DNA from: Nipponacmea schrenckii | Taxonomy: Eukaryota > Mollusca > Gastropoda > Lottiidae | Assembly (NCBI GenBank): GCA_030562195.1 | Contig: JAUJPP010000012.1 | Coordinates: 12,028,001 to 12,092,000 of the forward strand | Reading direction: 5' to 3' | DNA: 64,000 nt | Part shown: positions 46,301-58,300 of the stretch, piece after piece | How the letters are laid out: each line of letters starts with the position of its first letter | Position numbering within the stretch: position 1 is the stretch's first letter | Translations under genes and position numbers: made by a program | Notes under the pieces: model-generated | The model's database searches: none | What the model saw: only the letters and a program-made list of their open reading frames with translations | Told to the model about the DNA's origin: nothing

Positions 46301-49300
46301 TCCGATTATTCCAATGAAAGATAATCATATTTGACCAGATACGTTAATCTGAAGGACTGAAACCAAATAAATTTTGTGCCTATGTATATATATCTTTTTT
46401 TTCATGTAGACATTGTTTTTTTTTGGGGGGGGGGGGGGAATTATAGTTCTTTTTTTCATGCTATATACTCAATACTTAAGTTTAATTTTTTTTTTTCAGA
46501 GACAATCATGTGCCACCAATACCAGATACTGAAGGTGTTGTTTATAGAAAGAAATTAATATGGACATTATTTCTTCATGCTAAAAGTAAGTTTTAATTCT
46601 TTAAATACTTGTGATATAAATTGTAATAAAATAAATCTGTTATATAATAAAGATATATACATATATATATATATATATGTCATCTTTCGTTGTTCTAGCA
46701 TTGGCTAAACTAGAAAATAACTGGAAATAGGTTGCTTAAAACTCAAACTCATTATTATTACAAAGTACAATTGTTTTTGATATTATAATAGATATTTATA
46801 ATTGTTATTTTATCTTATTATGAAGTGTATATTATTTTAACAAGTACAATTATTATTATTTATATTATTATAAAGATGTATGCTGTACATGTAATTGTTA
46901 TTTATAGTATTATACAGATGTTTTATTGTTATTATTATTAAGATGTATAATTGTTATTATATTTTTATAAAGATGTGAAAATGTTTTTTATACGCCCACA
47001 TGAAATGGGGGGCGTATATTGTCGTCACCCACATCCGTCCGTCCGTCCGTCCGTCGGTCCGTCGGTCCGTCCGTCCGTCCGTCCGTCCACAATTGCTCGT
47101 AAACACTCTACACGGTGTAATTCTTGACGGATTTAGATGAAACTTAATATGAGTGTTTATGATCACGCAAGGATGAACCCTATTGAAAATCAGCGAAATC
47201 GGAAAAAAATTAGTATGAGTTCGTGCCCTTGTTCTTGAATGGCTCGTAAACACTCTACAACGTGCAATTCTTGACCGATTTTGATGAAACTTGGTGTGAG
47301 AGTATGTTATAACTCAAGGATAAACCCTATCGAAAATCAGCGAAATCGAAAAACATTTAGTATGAGTTATTGCCCTTGTTCTTGAAAACGCGTTCAATTT
47401 TAGCTTGTAAACATTCTTGAGAGAACAATTTTTAATGGATTTTAATGAAACTTGGCCTGAGTATTTGTTATCACCCAAGGATGAAGCCTATTGAAAACCA
47501 GTCAAATCGAAAAAAAATTAATATCAGTTATTGCCCTTGTTTTTGAAAACGCGTTCAATTTTTAGCTTGTAAACACTCTAGAAAGCACAGTTATTGACCG
47601 ATTTTGACGAAACTTGCTGAAATTGTTTAATACCACCCAAGAATGAACCCTTTTGAAAATAGCACATATCGAAATATATTTAATAGGAATTATTGCCTTT
47701 GTTCTATAAAATGTGTTGGATTTTTACCTTGTAAACACTCTACAAGTCACAATTCTTGAGCGATTTTGACATAACTTGGAAGAGTATTTGTAATCACCTA
47801 AGGATGAACCCTATTGAAATTCAGTTAAATCGAAAAATATTTAGTATCAGTTATTGCCCTTGTGTTTGAAAACGCGTTCAATTTTAGCTTGTAAGCACTC
47901 TAGAAAGAACAATTCTTAATGGATTTTGATAAAACTTGGCTTGAGTATTTGTTTTTACCCAAGGATGAACCTTATTGAAAATCAAATAAATCGAAATATA
48001 TTTAGTGTCAGTTATAGCCCTTGTTCTTGAAAACGCGTTTAACTTTTTGGCTAATAAACACTCTAGAAGGTACAATTTTTAATGGATTTTGATGTAACTT
48101 GGCTGGAGTATTTGTTGTCTCCCAAGGATGAACTCTATTGAAAGTCGAAAAATATTTAGTACAAGTTATTGCCCTTGTTTTTGAAAACGCGTTCAATTTA
48201 ACTCGTAAACACTCTAGAAAGAACAATTTTAAAAGGATTTTGATGAAACTTGCTTTTAGTATTTGTTTTCTAAGAAGGATAAACCCTATTGAAAATCAGA
48301 TAAATCGAAAAATATTTAGTGTCAGTTATTGGGCCTGTTTTCAAAATCGCTTTCAACTTTTGGCTTGTGAACACTCTAAACATTCATTTTTGACAAAACT
48401 CGCTGAAATTGTTTAATATCAACCAAGGATGAGGCTTATTAAGAATTAAAAATATCAAAATATTATTAAGGGTGAACCCTATTGCAAATCATAAAAATAC
48501 CGAAAAATATTTAATGAGTTGAGTTAGGTACAATTCTTGACAGTTTTTAATGAAACTAGAGACCCTAGAAAAAAATATATGGTGGAAGGTTGAATATTTC
48601 ATTCCACTTTTGTAACCTTACTGAAAAGTTTTTATTTGAAATAAATGCTGCCAGTGGGCGTATATTACCTTGCCTGGCAAGCTATCTTTATGTTATTATT
48701 AAGATGTATTATTGTTATTATTACTTTAAAGATGTATGATTTTTATTATAAAGATGTATGATTGTTATTTATATTATTATAAAGATGTATGATTTTTATT
48801 ATATTATAATAAAAATGTATAATTATTATTTTATTTTATTATTACAGGAAGTTTAATGAGTGATGATCAAGAATTAGTCAAGTCAGTTCATCTGTTATTA
48901 TGTTGTGTAGAATATGTATTAAGACTTTCACCATCATTTTTATTAAATTCACCTTACGGTAAGTTATTTTATGTAATAGACAGACAACACCTTCGTACTA
49001 TAGAATATTCTTGTGTATAACCTTACTTTCCTGTTCAACCTTACTTTCCTGTTCAACCTTACTTTCCAGTAAAACCTTACTCCCTGTTCAACCTTACTTT
49101 CCAGTAAAACCTTACTTTCCTGTTCAACCTTACTTTCCAGTAAAACCTTACTTTCCAGTAAAACCTTACTTCCCTGTTCAACCTTACTTTCCAGTAAAAC
49201 CTTACTCCCTGTTCAACCTTACTTCCCTGTTCAACCTTACTTCCCTGTTCAACCTTACTTCCCTGTTCAACCTTACTTCCCTGTTCAACCTTACTTCCCT

Positions 49301-52300
49301 GTTCAACCTTACTTTCCTTTTCAACCTTACTTTCCTGTTCAACCTTACTTTCCTGTTCACTCTTACTTCCCTGTTCAACCTTACTTTCCTGTTTAGTGAA
49401 AACTGTTCTCCAAGAATTTGTTGCACTTAAACTACAATTCTAAAACTGATTATATACAATTAGGATTGTAATACAGTGAAACCCCTCTAAACCAGTAGGC
49501 TGTCGGACTCGTGATAGATGCTGGTTTTGAAGGGGGTGCCAGTTTACCAAGGTTTATCTTCTATGTATCATATAGTGATTCGGTCAAACTTTTCAAATAT
49601 GCCCGTTTACAGTGGGAAGCTGGTTTATGGAGGATGTGGTTTGGAGGGGTTTCATTGTAGTCAATTAAAAATAAAATGAAGACTATTGTTGATTTCTCCC
49701 TCCTGGTGGGTAAGTAAGACAAGGCATGACCTCTACTTTATTTGTTTATTTTCCAGATACTATAAGAATAGGATGTTCACCAGAACATCAAACAAATGGT
49801 TTGTTGGGAAAACTAGCTGAACATTTTGATTCCTGTATAGATGAGGTAGCTTGACATTTCTATTTGTTATATAAGCAACTATTATTAGGGGTTTTCTTTC
49901 AAATGGCCAAGTTAGCTGGTTAACATCTTAACACTGTCAAGCCATTATGAACTTTGTACTTGTACCTTGACTGCAATAATCGCAAAATGTGTACCATGAA
50001 TGCAGCAAATTGATGGGATTGTTTAAACCAATTGAAGCCCTCGACAGAGAAGCTTTGACCATTATGGCTTCTCCGACTTTCTGTCAAGGTCTCTTATTGG
50101 CTGTATCCACTTTTGTGCAGTCCAATCAAAACCCTTCATTAAAAAACTTCCATAATTCAAGAAGGGTGACTATTGCGGTCAAAGTATAAGTACATAATAG
50201 CTTTACATTGTGAACATGGCTAGTTACTTTAAAGCAAAAGTTTTGGAAATTCCTAAACAGAACACAAACAATGCACTGTACTTTTGTAGAATTTCAAGAT
50301 GTTTATATCATAATAAATGACTTCAGGTTGTGTTTTGCTATCTTTTAATAGGTATAGATCTTAATCCCCCTCTGTTCTGGCTCCCAGTCTAGTCTTGATC
50401 TGCTCTCTTATACCATGGCCTGGACCATGGATGCCAAACACGCAGGCTATTGGCTGTTGTAGCTCAATGCAAGCTGTCCATTTCAAACATGCCTGCACAG
50501 TCAGCACTGAACTAGATTAATAATCCAGTACACTCTCTCATCACCTTTTATAATAAAAACTATGTATGAAATAAATCAATGCTAAAATAGGGGGACTAAA
50601 TCAGAACATTTAAATGTGTCACACTTTGCTTCATTTTCAATAATGCAGATTTTAAAATTATATCTGTAAACTTTTTTATTTTAGGTTCAGCTACTACAGA
50701 GAACTCAAACAGAAAATTATTTTGTTCATCTTTCTAATGTTGATGATGTAAGTAACGTTAAAGATCACTCGACAGTTTGAAATCGAAAAAGAGCAGGCTA
50801 ATGCCGCTGTCCTGGCAAAATTTCCCTCATAGCACACTGCATGGTGTTGCCAGTCTTCCTTAGCCCATAAGGTGCAGAAAAGTAGGACGAAAAACTCCAT
50901 TCATTTCATTTCCAATAAGTTTATAACTAATGAGATTAGTGTTTAGCTGAGCTACTATTCGTTTAATAGAAACATTTGAATTTTCCAGCTTGAAAAATTA
51001 ACTGAGAAATATATAGATGAATACAGAAATGATGGTGATTTAAATGATTTGTTATTCCTATCAGATCTCAAATCTGTACCTAAACCAACTACTCCTAAGT
51101 AAGTCAGTTAGTTATTAGTCAACAATAACTTATTGGTATATTATTAAACATCTACATGTACTTGAGAGAAAAAATATATAAAAAAAAATGCTGATTTGTA
51201 TATTTTGGGGAACAACTTCAATTCTCCAGGATCTTGTTCACCAGCTGTTACTGTATTATCATTTAACCTCAGTTACTACTGTATCAAATGATTAATGGAG
51301 ATTTCCCAAAAGGTTTCTTAAAACTTCAAGTTCCCGATATTGACTCCATATTTTGGAGACTGTATGATTATGCAGTTTCTTCAGTGTTATTTCTAAATAA
51401 GTTTGATTTTTTTTTTTTTTGTGTTTTTGTAGAGAAAATGGTGAGGATTCCAAAGAAATTAAAAACATACCAATGACCCCTGTCAGGTAGCTACAAATAA
51501 AGTTTTCAACCCTTTCAAAGTGGCTTACATGATCCAGTTACTCAGTTAGGACTTAAACTGTTACCCTTGTGCTGTGTATTCACAATGTACATCTTCAAAA
51601 GGTGTCACAATGTAGGTTTTAAACTAACATTTCATATACTTTAGATCAGTCAGATTTTACCTAGATTGTAATATTGATGTTAATTGTATGTTTTAGGGCA
51701 GCATTAAGCACAGTACAACAAATAAAAACTTTTTTGATGACCAGTACAGACGAACCTAGTGAAAACTTACAACAGTATTTCAATGTAAGTGTATTAAGCA
51801 TAATAAGCCATACTATTTCTTGAAACATCGTAAATTTCAGACAAGGTAGGGTTAGTACAGACTTAAGATGGCACAAATAGTCATTGAGACATTTGAATAG
51901 TCTGGATTAACTGGGTATTTTATTTTCGGTAAATTGATAATAAACTTATATGTTATATACTGATTGTAATTTACTGATTAAAAAATATGTCATCTTTATT
52001 TGAACATAATGTTTTTCCTTCAGAACTGTAGCCAGAACCCTACCGAAGATATTAAAAATAGAATACAAGTTCAGAAGGAGGTGTTTATAGATCAGTTTTG
52101 TAGTGTTAGTAATTTAAACCAGGGAGAAATAGCTAGTCAGAGATATCAGTTAGCTGTTAGATTATATTATAGAGTTACAGAATCCATGTTAGATAGTGTA
52201 AGTGTACGTTTTCAAAGTTGGATGGAAGCCGCGGTGGCTCAGTGAGTTAAGTTGCTTGCTCACTAATCAGGGTTAAATCCCGTCAAAGGTTGAGATAAAC

Positions 52301-55300
52301 TTTGGAAATTTCAGCCTGGTTTCCTCTTGTCAGCAATGATGGTCAGAGGGACTGGCGGAAAAAGCGTCTAGTCGTTCGGATGGGACAATTAACCGAGGCT
52401 ACAGACTGTGTACTTAAAGGATCCCTCTACATTTTGAAATTGCAAGAAGAGTAGGCTAATGTTGCTGTCCAGGCAAAATTTCCCTCATTGCTCACAGCAT
52501 GGCATTGCCCATCTTTATTAGCCCATAAGCTGCAGAAAAGTAGGACATAAAACTCATTTGTTGCTCTGTTACTTGAATGTCATCATAATTGATGCCTCTG
52601 GATACATGTATGAATGTTATAGAAAGATTCCATACGAGAATTGTAGAGATATACCGATTGTCATTGTTGATTAAATGACAAGTCATTGATTATAATTACA
52701 CTAAAGAATGACTTGAAAGTGAAAACATTCGAAATTTCTATCTGTTTTTCGTTAGAGCAGAACTTGGTATATGGTTAAATTTGAAATTAGTAACACAGTA
52801 ATACAGATATTTAAAACAGGGCTATATCTGCTGGTAAATCAAGTATTTAAACAGTTTATCTCATATTTTTTCAGGAACATGAAAGATTATCCGAAACTGA
52901 TTTTAGTAGATTACTAAACAATGCTAGCTTTCACCTGTCTTTATTAGCTTGTTCTATAGAAGTTGTTTTGGTTACATATGGTGTGAGTTGTAAGTATCTT
53001 CAACTTATTTTTCTAAATAAAGGGTACACTCTTTATCTATTGTTTGGTTCAGAGAGAATAAATTGAATTTTAGAATTGATGTCTAATTTATTTCAAATAT
53101 TGGATTTTTTGTCATTTCAAATTTATTTTACAAATTTACTTTAATGCAGTTTATTGAATTGCTATACTTTGTGCAATGACTTTTTTCTTTTATAGTTTTT
53201 TTACCTGATATCTTATTTATTACCAACATATTCCCTTATCTTATTTATAACCAAAATATTCCCTTATCTTATTTATAACCAAAATATTCCCTTATCTTAT
53301 TTATAACCAAAATATTCCCTTATCTTATTTATAACCAAAATAACCAAAATATTCCCTTATCTTATTTATAACCAAAATATTCCCTTATCTTATTTATTAC
53401 CAAAATATTCCCTTATCTTATTTATAACCAAAATATTCCCTTATCTTATTTATAACCAAAATATTCCCTTACCTTATTTATAACCAAAATATTCCCTTAT
53501 CTTATTTATAACCTAAAATATTCCCTTATCTTATTTATAACCTGAAATATTTACTCTTGTTTTGTTTCATATGTATATCTATTTAAGCTGTATATGCTAT
53601 TGTAAAGCGTATCCGAGCAGTTAGGTGAAATATGCGCTATAAAAATACACCTTAATAATAATAATAATAATCATAATCATAATTTTAATCATATTTCCAA
53701 ACAAGACAGAAGTTTTAGTAACATAACATGTTAACAATTGAAACGAGCTCGTGTAGAGAAAAGGTGGTGTTATTTTAGTATTAACCATTTATTTTAAGGG
53801 AATCCTTTAACTGGTGCTATGGGTTGTGAAGATTCAGTATTTACATTTCCATGGATACTGAACGTATTTCAACTACAATCTTACGATTTCTTTAAAGTTC
53901 TAGAAAGTTTTATTAAAGCTGAACCTAAATTAACAAGTGAACTAATACGGGTATGTTAAAACTGATTGACTTGAACTTATAGTATATATTTAGCTTTGGA
54001 CGTTAACCATTTTCTTTTTGGAATAATGTCAAGGTTTTCATTATTACCAGAAACACTACTCAAACATTGCAAGTAGAGATATAAATATCTCTTATAAAAG
54101 GTAAAGATATTCTGAAAGGTTATTACCCATGATATTTATAGATGTAAAACTCCATTTCAACTTATCTTAAATCATATTTATTACAGCACTTACAGAATTT
54201 AGAGAATAGGATTTTAGAGAGTGAAGCCTGGAAAAAGGTAACAGAATTCTATTTTAGTCATTTGGAATAACTATTTATCAGAAACATGTGATGCTGCTCT
54301 TTGTCCATGTTTGTCATCGTAACATTTCATTTGGAGATTCCACAAAGCTAAAGCTTTTGTCAATCTATACCTTTATATTTATTGTGTTGTATGATATTGA
54401 ATATTTATATTATGTAGAGATTATATGATATACAGATTATAATGTTATATATTATGTGTTATTTCATATAGATTATGTTATGTTATATCATGTATATTTT
54501 ATGTGGTATGATATATTATGTATTATTATATATTATGTAGGCTTATAGATTATGATGTTATATATTTTGTGCTTCTATATGTTATGTGAAATTATATATT
54601 GTGTATATGACATTATATATTATATATAGATTATGATGTTATGTATTAAGTGGTATTATATATTATTATCTTTTGTAGATTATAATATGTGTAGATTATA
54701 GTATTTTATATTATGTATAGATTTTATATTTTATATATTATGTATAGATTTTGATTTAATATATTATGTATAGATTTTGATATTTATATTTGTAGGGATC
54801 TGTATTGTATGATACTATATATAGATCAGATCTAGCACCAGTAGAGGTAGCTTCACCATCAAAACAACCAGTAATATCTCCAACATCAGCTGACTTGTAA
54901 GTCTATTTCAATTCATCTATTTTTCTAAAACAGCATTTCAAGTTTGAAAGTATTGTTTGTTTTTTATCAGATTAGATAAGTAGAGGATTCTTGTTAAATT
55001 TACAGATTTCTATCACCGATGAAGACCAGGTCTGGTATAATACCACCATCCCAAGTTACCTCCCCTAGTAATGTGTCTGCTGTGCAATCTGACAAGCCAC
55101 CACCACGTCGATCTCAATCATTAAATCTCTTCTTTAATAAAGGTCAGTGAGGTTCTTTTTCATTCATTTCATTTTTTCCGAATGCCTCTTTTTCTTTGTC
55201 GAAGAAATTAAGTCCAATGTCTCTTGCTTCAGTGTAAAGATTGAGATGTTTTTAGTTGAGATTATTAGTTGATAGTACAAAAGTAATAGCCTATAATAAA

Positions 55301-58300
55301 TAACAGACAGGATTAAAGCAATCAGGAGATTTTGATTGAAGAATAATTAATTATTATATTATGGATACTTTTGTATGAGCTGAAGATGCACTTACTGTTT
55401 AAAATATTAAGGAACCATGTGTATTATTTCAGTATGTAGACTAGGTTACAATAGACTACAGAAATTATGTGATATGCTGAGAGTGCCAAAAGAATTAGTA
55501 AGTACCCTTAATTTTGGACTGATTTACATAAGATGACTCCTGCTATGAACAAATAGGCTAATAGTGATGGGTAAAATCATGATTGTATATTTTGTCCCTG
55601 TAGTTCAAACTGCATTTAGTTTATGTCCCATGTTACTTCACCTAAGACCTACTGTTTGCAATGAGCAAATTTTGTGAGATATGTTTTCAGCCATATAAAC
55701 ATCAAGAAAAATTTTCATGTTTACTTTTCTATCAATAGTCACAAGTATTGAAATGTGTTGGTATGGATAAATAGTCATTGTTCATATCATATTTGTAGAC
55801 ACACAGGGTATGGACTTGTTTTGAACATTGTATTACACAGAGACCTAGTTTAATGGAGAATAGACACATAGATCAGGTAAAATAACTTATTTTAAGTCAC
55901 ATTTGATTAGTCTATTTCAGACTACAAGATGTTCTATTTATTTGTATTTCAGACTACAATATGTTCTATTATTGTATTTCAGATACAATATGTTCTATTT
56001 ATTTGTATTTCAGACTACAATATGTTCTTTTTATTTGTATTTCAGACTACAATAAGTTCTATTTATGTGTATTTCAGACTACAATATGTTCTATTTATTT
56101 GTATTTCAGACTACAATATGTTCTTTTTATTTGTATTTCAGATTACAATATGTTCTATTTATTTGTATTTCAGACTTACAATATGTTCTATTTATTTGTA
56201 TTTCAGACTACAATATGTTCTATTTATTTGTATTTCAGACTACAATATGTATTTTATTTGTATTTCAGATTACAATATGTTATATTTATTTGTATTTCAG
56301 ACTACAATATGTTCTATTTATTTGTATTTCAGACTACAATATGTAATATTTATTTGTATTTCAGACTACAATATGTTTTATTTATTTGTATTTCAGACTA
56401 CAATATGTTCTATTTTTTGTATTTCAGACTACAATATGTTATATTTATTTGTATTTCAGACTTCAGTATGTTTTATTTAATTGTATTTCAGAATACAATA
56501 TGTTCTATTTATTTGTATTTCAGAATACAATATGTTCTATTTTTTGGATTTCAGACTACAATATGTTCTCTTTATTTGTATTTCAGATTACAATATGTTT
56601 TATTTATTTGTATTTCAGAATACAATATGTTCTATTTATTTGTATTTCAGATACAATTTATGTTCTATTTATTTGTATTTCAGACTACAATATGTTCTCT
56701 TTATTTGTATTTCAGATTACAATATGTTTTATTTATTTGTATTTCAGACTTTAGAGTGTTTTATTTAATTGTATTTCAGAATACAATATGTTCTATTTAT
56801 TTGTATTTTAGATTACAATATGTTTTATTTATTTGTGTTTCAGATTATTGTATTTATGCTGTATTTCCAGATTATGATGTGTTCTATTTATGCTGTATTT
56901 CAGATTATGATGTGTTCTATTTATGCTGTATTTCAGATTATGATGTGTTCTATTTATGCTATATTTCAGATTATATGCTATTTATACTGTATTTCAGATT
57001 ATGATGTGTTCTATTTATGCTATATGTAAAGTTGTAGAGAAAGAAATTCGATTTAAAACTATTGTAGAGAGATATAGAAATCTTCCTCATTCTAAACAAG
57101 AGGTAAGTTATCCTGGACATTTCATATAAATTTGAAGTGATATTGAATAATCTATTTCCAATTGAAGTGATGATAATCTCTGAGAAGAATTGACGAATAA
57201 AATAGTTTTATTTGTAAAATAAAAAGTAAAAATGAAAGAAAGTAATTCTAAATATTAGAAATTGGGATTGAAATAAAAGGAAAGATCCATTTTCGGAAAA
57301 AACAAAATGAAAAGTGAATTGTACAATGTTTATTAAGTGTTTAAGACTTGTTTAAAATTGTTTTATTACAGGTGTTTAAGACTGTGTTTATAAAGGAAGA
57401 AGAATATGATTCTATAATAGGTTTTTATAACAAAGTTTTTATGGAAGCAATGAAACAATTCATTTTACAATTTTCCAATAATAGAACTACAGTAAGTTTG
57501 AACTTATTTTTTATTTCTTCAAACTTCAGCTGTAAAATTGAAAGTCTAAGTTTGCTGTATTCATTATGATTTTGGTTGAAGGGATAAAAGGTCTTAGAAT
57601 GAACATTTTAAACTTGGCATTTAAGAGCTCTATTCATCAGTAGATATACCTGCTGCCATAAATAATTAAAAAAAAAATCCAAAAATCTAAGTAATTATCC
57701 AAAAAGTTGCATTTGATTTTTGAAAAACGCTTAATAAATTGTTAAAGATTTTTTTCAAAAAAAGACTGTGTGGTTTCCAAATTTTAATGGATTCTGTTAT
57801 TTTTAATGGATTCTGTTATTTTTACACAAGGTTAGTTCACTGATGAATCTCATTGACCATTCTTGAGAACTAAAATTTTATGTTCATGCTAAGACGCAGT
57901 ATCATTTTATAAAGGAAACTACACCATTAGAAACCAAAGATTCTGTTTTGTGATGATGTAACACCAGAGATGCTTACCAAATGATCTTCCATTAATGAGC
58001 ATTCTTGTTAAGCCTGGTGATTTATATCCACCTGACAGCAGTCAAGGCACTTATAGAGTGTCCATTGAAGAAAACAAGAACAAGAACTCAAATAAACAAA
58101 ATCCTCATCAGGACAGTTAGTTTGGATCATTAAGAAATGTTAGTAATTGAAGTAATATTGCTTTATTTGATTTATTATTTTAGACACCATCTTTATCCCC
58201 AGTACCTCGCTCAGTTTCATCACCTATTGCTGGTTCACAGAAATATAGGTAAGAAATAATACAATCACATTAGAATATTGGGCTTGTGGGTATGAAACCT

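Noticed and set aside
46957..48416. Several 63-98-codon open frames on both strands
   Set aside because: They all fall inside foldback element copy C and follow its internal minisatellite.
49011..49430. 139-codon plus frame and 74-codon minus frame (LTSLFN and NREVRL repeats)
   Set aside because: Both are produced by the 18-bp intronic tandem repeat in Rb1 intron 8; neither has gene context.
55929..57029. Overlapping long open frames (up to 347 codons) of repeated [18 protein letters not shown] type
   Set aside because: The 32-bp repeat unit contains no stop in most frames, so all three plus frames stay open. They overlap one another, and the real coding sequence is the exon at 56998 in a different register.
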